Shown here: positions 37,709 to 46,523 of the stretch, piece after piece | How positions within the stretch are numbered: position 1 is the stretch's first letter | Layout: every line of letters begins with the position of its first letter | Origin: Pseudomonas brassicacearum | GTDB taxonomy: Bacteria; Pseudomonadota; Gammaproteobacteria; Pseudomonadales; Pseudomonadaceae | DNA: 64,000 nt | Direction: 5' to 3' | NCBI RefSeq assembly: GCF_000585995.1 | Contig: NZ_CP007410.1 | Span: forward strand, 3,189,430 to 3,253,429 | The notes under the pieces: generated by a model | What the model was told of the DNA's origin: nothing | The model's database searches: none | The model's input: only the letters and a program-made list of their open reading frames with translations | Position numbers and translations under genes: made by a program

Positions 37709-38482
37709 ATGAACTACGAAACGATTTTATTGGAGATCAAGGACCGCGTCGGTCTGATCACCCTCAACCGTCCCCAGGCGTTGAATGCCTTGAACGCGCA
37801 GATCGTCAGCGAGTTGAACCAGGCGCTGGACAGCCTGGAGGCGGATCCGAAGATTGGCTGCATCGTGCTGACCGGCTCGAAAAAGGCCTTTGCCGCCGGT
37901 GCTGACATCAAGGAAATGGCTGAGCTGACCTACCCGCAGATTTATCTGGATGATCTGTTCAGCGACAGCGACCGCGTGGCTAACCGTCGCAAGCCGATCA
38001 TCGCCGCGGTGAACGGTTTCGCCTTGGGCGGAGGCTGTGAGCTGGCCTTGATGTGCGACTTCATCCTGGCGGGCGATAACGCCAAGTTCGGCCAGCCGGA
38101 AATCAACCTCGGCGTGCTGCCGGGCATGGGCGGCACCCAGCGCCTGACCCGGGCGGTGGGCAAGGCCAAAGCCATGGAAATGTGCCTGACTGGGCGCTTC
38201 ATCGACGCGGTGGAGGCCGAACGCTGCGGTATCGTGGCGCGGATCGTACCGGCCGATGAACTGCTGGATGACGCACTGAAAACCGCTGCGTTGATCGCCT
38301 CTAAATCAGTGCCCATCAGCATGATGGTCAAGGAAAGCGTCAACCGCGCCTTTGAGGTCAGCCTGTCCGAAGGCGTGCGATTCGAGCGCCGGGTCTTCCA
38401 CGCGGCGTTTGCAACGCAGGATCAGAAGGAAGGCATGGCGGCCTTCGTGGCCAAGCGCGCGGCGGAGTTTCAGGATAAGTAA
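37709..38482 (+). CDS. fadB1x: Enoyl-CoA hydratase (crotonase family)
   Basis: 257 residues. Oxyanion-hole segments '[11 protein letters not shown]' and '[16 protein letters not shown]' and the catalytic Glu pair region '[20 protein letters not shown]' are intact. It hydrates 2-enoyl-CoA to 3-hydroxyacyl-CoA, completing the spiral with the neighbouring dehydrogenase and thiolase. It is the last gene of the operon and runs into the REP array. Confidence 0.9.
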   Translation: MNYETILLEIKDRVGLITLNRPQALNALNAQIVSELNQALDSLEADPKIGCIVLTGSKKAFAAGADIKEMAELTYPQIYLDDLFSDSDRVANRRKPIIAAVNGFALGGGCELALMCDFILAGDNAKFGQPEINLGVLPGMGGTQRLTRAVGKAKAMEMCLTGRFIDAVEAERCGIVARIVPADELLDDALKTAALIASKSVPISMMVKESVNRAFEVSLSEGVRFERRVFHAAFATQDQKEGMAAFVAKRAAEFQDK

Positions 38483-38505
38483 TGCGGCGTCTTCATTGAC
38501 GCCAT

Positions 38506-39262
38506 CGCGAGCAAGCTCGCTCCCACAGGGCGCCGGAAGTGTACGCAGCATTTGCGTACACCACCAAACCCTGTGGGAGCGGGCTTGCCCGCGAAGATGC
38601 CGGTACATCCAGCATAGAAGTGACTGACCTACCGCTTTCGCGAGCAAGCCCGCTCCCACACTGGATCTCGGGTGTACACAGCATTTGCATACACCACCGC
38701 CCCCTGTGGGAGCGGGCTTGCCCGCGAAGATGCCGGTACATCCAGCATAGAAGTGACTGACCCACCGCTTTCGCGAGCAAGCCCGCTCCCACATTGGATC
38801 TCGGGTGTACGCAGCATTTGCGTACACCACCGCCTCCTGTGGGAGCGGGCTTGCCCGCGAAGATGCCGGTACATCCAGCATAGAAGTGACTGACCCACCG
38901 CTTTCGCGAGCAGGCCCGCTCCCACATTGGATCTCGGGTGTACGCAGCATTTGCGTACACCACCGCCTCCTGTGGGAGCGGGCTTGCCCGCGAAGACGCC
39001 GGTACATCCAGCAGAAGTGACTGACCTACCGCTTTCGCGAGCAGGCCCGCTCCCACACTGGATCTCGGGTGTACGCAGCATTTGCGTACACCACCAAACC
39101 CTGTGGGAGCGGGCTTGCCCGCGAAGACGCCGGTACATCCAGCATAGAAGTGACTGACCCACCGCTTTCGCGAGCAAGCCCGCTCCCACACTGGATCTCG
39201 GGTGTACGCAGCATTTGCGTACACCACCAAACCCTGTGGGAGCGAGCTTGCTCGCGATGCTT
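38506..39262. repeat. Tandem REP/BIME array, six ~133-bp units
   Basis: The 790-bp gap between two convergent genes is filled by a regular array. The forward REP TGTGGGAGCGGGCTTGCCCG begins at 38572, 38705, 38838, 38971, 39102 and 39235 (steps of 133, 133, 133, 131, 133). An inverted REP faces each one, and each unit carries a small palindrome of the form GTACGCA-N5-TGCGTAC. The outermost REPs (38506 and 39235) carry the AGCGAGCTTGCTCGCGAT variant. Apparent reading frames inside it on both strands are periodic artefacts. Confidence 0.95.
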
Positions 39263-39272
39263 TTTCCAGCCA

Positions 39273-40424
39273 TCACACCAGGTAGTGTTTCAACTCCCGG
39301 GCGATGACCATCCGCTGGATCTCGCTCGACCCTTCATAGATCTGGGTAATCCGCGCATCGCGGTAGTAGCGCTCTACCGGGTAATCCTCGAGATAGCCGT
39401 ACCCACCATGAATCTGTATCGCCGAGGAACAGACCTTCTCGGCCATTTCCGAGGCGAACAGCTTGGCCTGGGACGCCTCCGACAAGCATGGTTTGCCGGC
39501 GCTGCGTAACCGGGCGGCATGCAGGATCAGCAGGCGGGTGGCGTTCAGGCGGGTGTGCATGTCGGCCAACAGGTTGGCGATGCTCTGGTGCTCGATGATC
39601 GGCTTGTCGAACTGCACCCGATCCCGCGAGTAAGCCAATGCGGCTTCGAACGCCGCACGAGCGATGCCCAAGGCCTGCGCCGCGATGCCGATACGACCGC
39701 CTTCGAGGTTGGAGAGGGCGATGGCCAGGCCTTTGCCACGCGCGCCCAACAGGTTGGCTTCGGGGATGGTGCAGTTGCTCAAGGTGACGGCGCAGGTGTC
39801 CGAGGCGCGAATGCCCATTTTGTGTTCGGTGCGATCGACGATAAACCCCGGCGTATCGGTGGGCACCAGGAGCGCCGAGATGCCTTTCTTGCCCAGCTCA
39901 GGGTCCGTCACGGCAAAGACAATCGCCAGTTTCGCGCGCTTGCCGTTACTGACGAACTGCTTGGCGCCGTTGATGACCCATTGGCCTTCGCGCAGTTCGG
40001 CGCGGGTGCGCAGGTTATGGGCCTCGGAGCCAGCCTGGGGTTCGGTCAGGCAGAAGCAACCAATGGCCTGGCCGCTGGCGAGATCGGCCAGCCACGTCTG
40101 TTTCTGCTCGTCGGTGCCGTAGTTGAGGACGGGCCCGCAACCCACCGAGTTGTGGATGCTCATCAGCGCCCCCGTGGCGCCATCGCCCGCGGAGATTTCC
40201 TCCACCGCCAGGGCGTAGGCCACGTAGTCGACATAGGTGCCGCCCCATTCTTCGGGCACCACCATGCCCAGCAGGCCCAGTTCACCCATCTTCGACACCA
40301 GTCCATCGTCGATCCAGCCGGCCTTTTCCCAGGCCTGGGCATGAGGCGCGATTTCGCCACGGGCAAAATCCCGGGCCATGTCGCGGATCATCACTTGTTC
40401 TTCGGTCAGTTCGAGATCGTGCAT
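39273..40424 (-). CDS. Acyl-CoA dehydrogenase (isobutyryl/branched-chain type)
   Basis: 383 residues. FAD motif '[20 protein letters not shown]', '[20 protein letters not shown]' and the catalytic Glu in '[14 protein letters not shown]' are clear. It lies 3 nt downstream of a 3-hydroxyisobutyryl-CoA hydrolase, which points to valine/isobutyrate oxidation, although an extra enoyl-CoA hydratase would be needed; the one across the REP array could serve. Substrate is inference. Confidence 0.88.
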   Translation of the reverse strand: MHDLELTEEQVMIRDMARDFARGEIAPHAQAWEKAGWIDDGLVSKMGELGLLGMVVPEEWGGTYVDYVAYALAVEEISAGDGATGALMSIHNSVGCGPVLNYGTDEQKQTWLADLASGQAIGCFCLTEPQAGSEAHNLRTRAELREGQWVINGAKQFVSNGKRAKLAIVFAVTDPELGKKGISALLVPTDTPGFIVDRTEHKMGIRASDTCAVTLSNCTIPEANLLGARGKGLAIALSNLEGGRIGIAAQALGIARAAFEAALAYSRDRVQFDKPIIEHQSIANLLADMHTRLNATRLLILHAARLRSAGKPCLSEASQAKLFASEMAEKVCSSAIQIHGGYGYLEDYPVERYYRDARITQIYEGSSEIQRMVIARELKHYLV

Positions 40425-40427
40425 GGC

Positions 40428-41534
40428 TCAGTTCCCGTGGTAGTCGAAGCCGTCGAAGAAACTCGCCACGTGGAGGGCATCCAGTGCCTCCAGGGTCGGC
40501 GGGTTCCAGCGCGGGTTCTTGTCTTTGTCGATCAGCAACGCGCGCACGCCTTCGATCAGGTCGCCGCGTTCGAACCATTGCCGGTCCAGGTGCAGCTCCA
40601 GGGCAAAACAGTCTTCCAGGCTCAGGTGCCGCCCGCGCCGCAGCATTTCCAGGGTCACGGCCATCGCCAGGGGCGAACGGGTTTCCAGCAGGTCGGCGGT
40701 CTTGACGGCCCACTCATGGCTGTTGGCGACCGTGACCTGCCGCAGCTGTTCGACCATGCTCGGCACGTCGGGGAGGGCAAAAAAGTGATCGATGACCGGA
40801 CGCAGGTCGGCCAGGGGCGGGGCGGGCAGTTGCTGCATGCCGAGTTTCGCCAGCAGGCTTTGCAGGTCCTTGAGCGGTGTGTCGTGCCACTCCAACCGAT
40901 CGAGGCGCGCGTCGAGCTGTTCGAGTTTGTGGCTGTCCAGGTACCAGTCGGCCAGGCCGCAATACAACGCGTCGGCTGCGCGGATTTGCACGCCGCTGAC
41001 GCCCAGGTAGATACCCAGTTCGCCAGGAATGCGCGGCAGGAAGTAACTGCCACCCACGTCCGGGAAGTAACCGATGCCGACCTCCGGCATGCCCAGGCGG
41101 CTGCGTTCGGTCACCACCCGCAGGTCGGCGCCTTGCGCCAGTCCCATGCCGCCGCCCAGGACGAAGCCGTCCAGCAGGGCGAGAACCGGTTTGCGGTAGT
41201 GGTGGATCGTCAGGTCGAGGGCGTACTCCTCGACGAAAAAGTCTTGATGCAGCGTATCGCCCTGCTTGTGGCTGTCGTACAGCGAGCGGATATCGCCGCC
41301 CGCGCAAAACGCCTTGTCGCCGGCGCCGCGCAATACCACCGCGTGGATCTGTGGGTTGAGGGCCCAGCTATCGAGTTGTTGTTGCAAGCTGCGCACCATG
41401 CCCAAGGTCAGGGCATTGAGGCCGGCGGGGCGGTTCAGGGTCAAGTGGCCGATATGGTTGCGGACTTCGACCAAGACCTCACGGGCCATGGTTTCGACGG
41501 TCCCTGCGGCTTGGGATGAAACCTGAGCAGTCAT
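40428..41534 (-). CDS. 3-hydroxyisobutyryl-CoA hydrolase (crotonase family)
   Basis: 368 residues. 'AFCAGGDIRSLYD', 'DGFVLGGGMGLAQGADLRVV' and 'LGMPEVGIGYFPDVGGSYFL' match the HIBCH branch, which is longer than ordinary crotonases and carries the extra C-terminal region seen here ('ALLIDKDKNPRWNPPTLEAL'). It releases 3-hydroxyisobutyrate from its CoA ester in valine catabolism. ATG 41534 is chosen because AGGGAG lies just upstream. It is the first gene of the pair. Confidence 0.87.
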   Translation of the reverse strand: MTAQVSSQAAGTVETMAREVLVEVRNHIGHLTLNRPAGLNALTLGMVRSLQQQLDSWALNPQIHAVVLRGAGDKAFCAGGDIRSLYDSHKQGDTLHQDFFVEEYALDLTIHHYRKPVLALLDGFVLGGGMGLAQGADLRVVTERSRLGMPEVGIGYFPDVGGSYFLPRIPGELGIYLGVSGVQIRAADALYCGLADWYLDSHKLEQLDARLDRLEWHDTPLKDLQSLLAKLGMQQLPAPPLADLRPVIDHFFALPDVPSMVEQLRQVTVANSHEWAVKTADLLETRSPLAMAVTLEMLRRGRHLSLEDCFALELHLDRQWFERGDLIEGVRALLIDKDKNPRWNPPTLEALDALHVASFFDGFDYHGN

Positions 41535-41564
41535 CGCTAACTCCCTGCTTTTACTGTTCTTTAT

Positions 41565-41617
41565 AAATTGCATTGCGCGTATAGGGCCGGGATCGTAACA
41601 GCGCAAATTTGCATTGC
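41565..41617. promoter_or_regulatory. Repeated TTGCATTGC motif upstream of the hydrolase gene
   Basis: AAATTGCATTGC (41565-41576) and AATTTGCATTGC (41606-41617) are near-identical direct repeats 41 bp apart. The second overlaps a perfect palindrome GCAAATTTGC (41603-41612). They lie 31-83 bp upstream of the minus-strand start, a place for a regulator site. No protein can be named. Confidence 0.35.
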
Positions 41618-41668
41618 ACAACCGGGATACGTGCAGGTCCTGTCTGCATATTTATAGCAGCCACAGGA

Positions 41669-42376
41669 TCAACCGCGACCCGACAGCACCTCCGTGATGC
41701 TCCGGCGCTTGGCGTTGCGCTCGCTGATATGGATCAATTGCTCGAGATCTTCAGGGGTTACGTCGAAGAAAGCCTCCATCTCCGCCAAAGCCAGTTTCAA
41801 ATCCTCGGGGGTGATGGCCTGGCGGTCGACAGGGGGATGGTCGGCAGGGATGACGGCCATCGGTTCAGCCGCCCGTTTCGGATAACGCACCCGCGTCAGG
41901 TTGTTGTAGGCCAGCGCGCTGACAAGCAGGGCGGAACCGGCCAGCATGGCGGCACCGACGGCCTGCCAGTCCAGGGCAATCATGGAGGAATCTGCCAGCA
42001 CCAGCGTTGCCGCCACGGCGCCCGCCGGAGGGTGCACGCAACGCAGCCAGCACATCAACACCAGCGCCATGCCAGCGGCCAGGCACGCACTGCCCAGCGT
42101 GCGGCCCAGCACATGGGCCACCAGCAGTGCCACGACAGATGCGCACAGGTAGCCGCCGACAATCGACCAGGGTTGGGCGAGAGCCCCCGAAGACACGGCA
42201 AACAACAGCACCGCGGAAGCGCCGAGAGGGCCAATCAGATGTTGCGCCACCTCGAGGCCATAGACCTGGCTGCAGAGCCAGACACTGAACATCGTCCCCA
42301 GGGCCATGCCGATGGCGGCGCGACTCCATTCGGTAGGACGGGTATTGATAGCAGCGGGGAACCAGCGAGCAAGCAT
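41669..42376 (-). CDS. HPP-family integral membrane protein
   Basis: 235 residues. About four or five membrane helices (residues 15-150) carry the family signature 'LRCVHPPAGAVAATLVLAD' (HPP motif). A charged cytoplasmic tail follows ('PEDLKLALAEMEAFFDVTPE'). Cyanobacterial HPP members transport nitrite; the bacterial C-terminal-tailed type is uncharacterised. ATG 42376 is used in preference to a TTG five codons upstream. Confidence 0.85.
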   Translation of the reverse strand: MLARWFPAAINTRPTEWSRAAIGMALGTMFSVWLCSQVYGLEVAQHLIGPLGASAVLLFAVSSGALAQPWSIVGGYLCASVVALLVAHVLGRTLGSACLAAGMALVLMCWLRCVHPPAGAVAATLVLADSSMIALDWQAVGAAMLAGSALLVSALAYNNLTRVRYPKRAAEPMAVIPADHPPVDRQAITPEDLKLALAEMEAFFDVTPEDLEQLIHISERNAKRRSITEVLSGRG

Positions 42377-42400
42377 TAAGCGAAGATCCAAAAAACGAAC

Positions 42401-42440
42401 AAAAAAAGGGGCTTACGGGAAGATCCCTGAAAGCCCTTTA
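42401..42440 (-). terminator. Rho-independent terminator after ugd
   Basis: On the minus strand AAAGGGCTTTC... folds back on GCCCCTTT with an inner GGGA/TCCC stem, and is followed by a run of seven T. It lies 110 bp after the ugd stop and before the HPP gene. Confidence 0.7.
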
Positions 42441-42550
42441 AGTGTTCCAACAATTGGGGGAGGAACGAGGCACAGTGTGACGATCGCGCCCCTCGCTTAC
42501 AAATTCATATTAATGCTGCTTGAGTGCATTTATTTTGAGGTAAGGCGATT

Positions 42551-43930
42551 TCACGCGCTTTTGGACGCTTTGAACCAGGTTTGCGCGGCGATGGGCAGGT
42601 CGCGCGATTGCCCGCGCCCCATCGGGAAATAGCTAAACCCTTTGTCGGCCATGCGTTCCGGGTCATACAGGTTGCGCCCATCGAAAATCACCGGTGCCTT
42701 GAGCCGTTGCTGGATCAGGTCAAAGTCCGGCGCCTTGAACGGCTGCCATTCGGTGCAAATGACCAGCGCATCGGCGCCCGGCAATACCGATTCCGGCGTG
42801 CCCATCAGCAAGAGCTTCGACTCATTGGGATAGAGCAGTTGGGTCTGCTGCATCGCCTCCGGGTCAAAGGCACGCACGCTGGCGCCGGCGGCCCACAACG
42901 ACTCCAGGAGCGTGCGGCTCGGAGCATCGCGCATGTCATCGGTGTTGGGCTTGAAGGCCAGGCCCCAGAGCGCAAAGGTTCTGCCCCGCAGATCGCCCTT
43001 GTAGAACGCGTTGATGCGTTCGAACAGCTTGTGCTTCTGCCGTTGGTTGATGGTTTCCACCGCTTGCAGCAGGTCGCTGGAACAGTGGGCCTGCTCGGCG
43101 GTGTGGATCAGGGCGCGCATGTCCTTGGGAAAACACGAGCCGCCGTAGCCGCACCCCGGGTAAATGAAGTGATAGCCAATGCGCGAGTCAGCGCCGATGC
43201 CCAGGCGCACGGATTCGATGTCGGCCCCCAGGTGTTCGGCCAGTTCGGCGATCTGGTTGATGAAGCTGATCTTCGTCGCCAGCATGCCATTGGCGGCGTA
43301 TTTGGTCAGTTCGGCGCTGCGCAGGTCCATGAACAGCACCCGGTCGTGGTTGCGATTGAACGGTGCGTACAGGTCGCGCATGATTTCACGGACCTCATCG
43401 CGCTCGCAGCCGATCACGATGCGGTCAGGGCGACGGCAATCGGCGACCGCCGAGCCTTCCTTGAGAAATTCCGGGTTGGAGGCAATATCGAACTGCAACA
43501 GCCGACCGGCCTTGAGCAGGCATTTGTCGATGTGGGCCCGAAGGACGTCGCCAGTGCCGACCGGCACGGTGGACTTCTCCACCACGAGCACCGGTTGCTC
43601 GCGATAGCGGGCGACTGCTTCACCGACCGCCAGGACCTGGCACAGATCGGCCGACCCATCCTCCCTGGAAGGTGTGCCCACCGCGATAAACAGCACCTGG
43701 CCATGTTGCACGGCAAGCTGTGGGTCACTGGTGAAGTGCAATCGTCCGGCTTCCAGTCCTTCACGCACCAGCGCTGCCAGGCCGGGCTCGTAAATACTCA
43801 CCTGGCCCTGGCGCAGGCTTTCGACTTTCTGCTCGTCAATGTCCATGCACACCACGTCATGGCCCACTTCGGCCAACACGGCGGCTTGCACCAAGCCGAC
43901 GTAACCACTTCCGAATACACTGATTTTCAT
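42551..43930 (-). CDS. ugd: UDP-glucose 6-dehydrogenase
   Basis: 459 residues. NAD motif 'GSGYVGLVQAAVLAEVGHDV', the catalytic Cys in 'YPGCGYGGSCFPKD' (about residue 260) and the C-terminal UDP-binding 'FKPNTDDMRDAPSRTLLESL' are all intact. It oxidises UDP-glucose to UDP-glucuronate, feeding capsule or LPS sugars. The epimerase at 29 kb could use this product. Monocistronic by spacing, with a terminator downstream. Confidence 0.93.
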   Translation of the reverse strand: MKISVFGSGYVGLVQAAVLAEVGHDVVCMDIDEQKVESLRQGQVSIYEPGLAALVREGLEAGRLHFTSDPQLAVQHGQVLFIAVGTPSREDGSADLCQVLAVGEAVARYREQPVLVVEKSTVPVGTGDVLRAHIDKCLLKAGRLLQFDIASNPEFLKEGSAVADCRRPDRIVIGCERDEVREIMRDLYAPFNRNHDRVLFMDLRSAELTKYAANGMLATKISFINQIAELAEHLGADIESVRLGIGADSRIGYHFIYPGCGYGGSCFPKDMRALIHTAEQAHCSSDLLQAVETINQRQKHKLFERINAFYKGDLRGRTFALWGLAFKPNTDDMRDAPSRTLLESLWAAGASVRAFDPEAMQQTQLLYPNESKLLLMGTPESVLPGADALVICTEWQPFKAPDFDLIQQRLKAPVIFDGRNLYDPERMADKGFSYFPMGRGQSRDLPIAAQTWFKASKSA

Positions 43931-44023
43931 GACGAGCTCCCTGGATTCGCGGGTGGGCAGACAGGCACAACCAGCGGTTCGCCGCAGTGCGCTGGACCGA
44001 GAATAAGTCGGGGATGTTGCAGT

Positions 44024-44776
44024 TCACTTACAGTCCGTGGCCTTCCTGGTTTTCAGTGGAAGGAAGTAGGCCGCCCAACCGAGCATCATCAACACCAGAT
44101 TGCTGGCATCACGTAACAGCAGGCTGCCTGTTGCCCGTCGTACTTCCCTGGCACTGACGCGACCACGGGCCATGTCGAGGCGGGCGAAACCGTGCAGGTG
44201 GCGAAGCACATCGAACGCCATGAGCGCCGATGCAGCCAGGAAATAGAGGATTCGTTGCCAATACGGGACGCCCAGTGCCCGTAGCAAGTCCGTGGTGACG
44301 TGCTGATGCGCGACTTCTTCCTGGCAATGCCAACGCCAGAGGCGCGTCTGTGACGATTCCCTGGTCGAGAGCAGGCCGCCCTTGCGCAAGGCAACCCCGG
44401 AGATCACCGCCGTCACATGTTCGAACGCCGCAGCCAAGGCCAACTGCGCATGCAGTGACCATTTCGATTGCAGGGCTTCGAGATCCTTCTCGATCTCGAG
44501 TTCGTACTGCTTGACCTCAAAGCCTTGCTTCTCCAGCTGCTGGTTGTAGAGCCTATGGGCTCGCTGGTGGGCTCGTTCCTCGACGACAAAGCGGCGTGAG
44601 TCGTCGGCAAGCGCCGAGGTCTGTTGCAACTGCGCGGAGGATTTCTCCACCACCGAGATCACGAACTGTTCGCCGGCAGGTAGCAGGACCGAGAACGCGT
44701 CGAACAGGTAAGTCTTGATCGGCGTGTCGTTCCAGAAGGGCTTGAAGGAGGCATCGTCGCCCAGGGGGTCTTTCAT
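44024..44776 (-). CDS. Ferritin-like diiron protein, PF10118 'metal-dependent hydrolase' family
   Basis: 250 residues. Two metal-ligand-like motifs, 'EERAHQRAH' (about residue 67) and 'CQEEVAHQH' (about 151), with 'AAAFEHVTAVISG' between them, match the PF10118 family, which is ferritin-like despite its name. A hydrophobic C-terminal segment suggests membrane association. It starts 3 nt after a fatty-acid desaturase gene and is the third gene of a three-gene operon. The reaction is unknown. Confidence 0.75.
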   Translation of the reverse strand: MKDPLGDDASFKPFWNDTPIKTYLFDAFSVLLPAGEQFVISVVEKSSAQLQQTSALADDSRRFVVEERAHQRAHRLYNQQLEKQGFEVKQYELEIEKDLEALQSKWSLHAQLALAAAFEHVTAVISGVALRKGGLLSTRESSQTRLWRWHCQEEVAHQHVTTDLLRALGVPYWQRILYFLAASALMAFDVLRHLHGFARLDMARGRVSAREVRRATGSLLLRDASNLVLMMLGWAAYFLPLKTRKATDCK

Positions 44777-44779
44777 CGT

Positions 44780-45655
44780 CTACTTCCAGAGTCGGGGACC
44801 AAGTTGCATCCAGGTGGTCACGAAGGTGGGCAGGTCCGTCACGCCGCCTGGCTTGTTCCTGGTCAGTGCCCTCGATTGAGACAAGGCGTGGAACCAGCGG
44901 GTCGCCGGCGCATGGTGGTGCGTGCGATGCAGCGAGCGGTGCAGGACAAGCCAGGAGACTACGCTGGGCAGGTACACGTCTGTGGTGATCTCGGCAGGCG
45001 CGCGGCGCGGGCCTTCGGTCGAAATCGATACGCCATAGTGCTCGGCCTGGGTCAGCCAGAAATCCAGCCAGGAAAACAGGCAATAGGGCAGCACGTAGGC
45101 GCATATGACTTGTCGAGGTGCTTCATGGATGCCAAACACCAGCGCGGCAACGAAAACGACGATCAGGGCATTGTTCCAGCGCCAACGCCAGACGGCGTGG
45201 GAGGGGAGGTAGTGTCGGGAGATCCTGTTGGTGGAGATCGACACCCACAGTTGCTCGGCGGCACCCAACAGGCAGATCAGGCGTGTCGGCCATGTCTGTT
45301 GGTACATCAGCCCTTCGGGGTCATCGATCTGGCAGGTTTTGCGATGGTGTTCCAGGTGAAAGTAGCGGTAGCCCACGAAGTTGGCGGCAAAAATCGCAGC
45401 CGCCAGGACACCCACGGCATCGTTGAGACGCGTGCCGACGAGAAACTGGCGATGCACGCCTTGATGCTTGATCTCCTGGACACCGATCATCAGCAGCGCC
45501 TGGACCACCATCAACGGAACAGCGGCCAGCCATCCGAATGCCTCGCGCGCAGCCAGCCAGGCGATCGCAGCCGTATTCAAGACGCACAGCGCCAGGAACA
45601 GATAGCTGGGCAGGTTGGAACTTGATGAAGGCAGGGCCACCGCGTGCTTATGCAT
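44780..45655 (-). CDS. Membrane fatty-acid desaturase-family protein
   Basis: 291 residues with four or more membrane helices. Three His clusters are visible: 'KHQGVHRQ' (HxxxH), 'HLEHH' and 'HRTHHH', the di-iron ligands of membrane desaturases/hydroxylases. The acyl substrate is unknown. ATG 45655 is chosen (2 nt after the upstream stop); a GTG at 45667 is possible. It lies in one operon with the GNAT-like and ferritin-like genes. Confidence 0.83.
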   Translation of the reverse strand: MHKHAVALPSSSSNLPSYLFLALCVLNTAAIAWLAAREAFGWLAAVPLMVVQALLMIGVQEIKHQGVHRQFLVGTRLNDAVGVLAAAIFAANFVGYRYFHLEHHRKTCQIDDPEGLMYQQTWPTRLICLLGAAEQLWVSISTNRISRHYLPSHAVWRWRWNNALIVVFVAALVFGIHEAPRQVICAYVLPYCLFSWLDFWLTQAEHYGVSISTEGPRRAPAEITTDVYLPSVVSWLVLHRSLHRTHHHAPATRWFHALSQSRALTRNKPGGVTDLPTFVTTWMQLGPRLWK

Positions 45656-45657
45656 GG

Positions 45658-46419
45658 TTACAGGCACACGAAGATCAGTTTTTTCATGCGTTGCAGCCAG
45701 GGCAGCGGCACTTTCTTCCAGATGAACGAAAGCCCCGACAGCGGTACTTTGCCCAAGATCAGCACGCCGACGTCCAGCGACGGTTCATGGGGGAAGTAGT
45801 TGTCCTTGATGGCGACTATCTTGCGAAAACCTTTCTTGAAGTAATACCGCAACTGCGGATCCAGAGGCAGGCCCTGGCGCTCGCTACGCACATACTGCGC
45901 GACTGTGATATCCGGGTTTTTCGAAAGCCAGCTGCGCAGCCCCGGGACGGGGGAGCCGAGATAGATGTTCGACCATCCCTGTTTCAATGCGTAGGGCCAG
46001 AAGAACTCGAAAATCGCATTGGCTGCTCTCGGGTCGACGCTGCTCAAGCTGATGCCGAACAACGTGCCCGTCCTGATGGCATCATCACCCTGCTGTTTTC
46101 TCGCGCAGTCTGCCCAGGTTGGGCACTGACGTATGAGTTCGTGTCGGGTGGGCTTCATGAACAACGACGCCAGCGCGGTGCCGGTACGGCGGCAAAACGC
46201 TCCGACGCTCAGGGCAGGGAATGCGGCGATTCGGGAGGCCAGCATGACGGCGTCGGCACGCTGGTCATCTGTCCATTTTTTTTGTTCGAGTTCGAGTAGC
46301 GAGGGCACATCGGCACGGGACAGAAACCGGACGTCGATTTCACCTTCACGGGGGATTGCTTGTGCGTTTCCCCCTGGGTCCGGGTCTTCGCAGGTCTGTT
46401 TTTTTAGAAATACTTGCAT
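45658..46419 (-). CDS. GNAT-like acyltransferase (putative)
   Basis: 253 residues. The N-terminal part ('LSRADVPSLLELEQKKWTDD') and the central 'ALKQGWSNIYLGSPVPGLRS' look like a GNAT fold, possibly close to N-acyl amino-acid synthases, but the pyrophosphate-loop signature is weak. It is the first gene of an operon with a desaturase and a diiron protein, so an N-acylated lipid or amino acid may be the product (inference). The family call is moderate. Confidence 0.6.
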   Translation of the reverse strand: MQVFLKKQTCEDPDPGGNAQAIPREGEIDVRFLSRADVPSLLELEQKKWTDDQRADAVMLASRIAAFPALSVGAFCRRTGTALASLFMKPTRHELIRQCPTWADCARKQQGDDAIRTGTLFGISLSSVDPRAANAIFEFFWPYALKQGWSNIYLGSPVPGLRSWLSKNPDITVAQYVRSERQGLPLDPQLRYYFKKGFRKIVAIKDNYFPHEPSLDVGVLILGKVPLSGLSFIWKKVPLPWLQRMKKLIFVCL

Positions 46420-46523
46420 CAGGTTGACGGCTCACCGGCTGGATTGGACTGTATCTAGCGGTGCCAACCGTATGGCATCTGTGTGAAGCGCTGATGACAA
46501 AATGAATGTATGAGGAGGGGCGC

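Noticed and set aside
35809..37710. 633-codon open frame on the minus strand
   Set aside because: It is the antisense shadow of the thiolase and acyl-CoA dehydrogenase genes.
38506..39262. Possible CRISPR array because of regular repeats
   Set aside because: Units are 133 bp and nearly identical throughout, including the parts that would be spacers, and contain inverted REP pairs. No cas genes are near.
38539..39276. Several overlapping reading frames of 60-245 codons on both strands within the REP array, with repeating peptide segments
   Set aside because: They repeat with the 133-bp DNA period, occur on both strands and have no independent ribosome sites. They are a by-product of the tandem REP units.
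39519..41519. 666-codon open frame on the plus strand
   Set aside because: It is antisense to the acyl-CoA dehydrogenase and hydrolase genes, with low-complexity composition and no domain.
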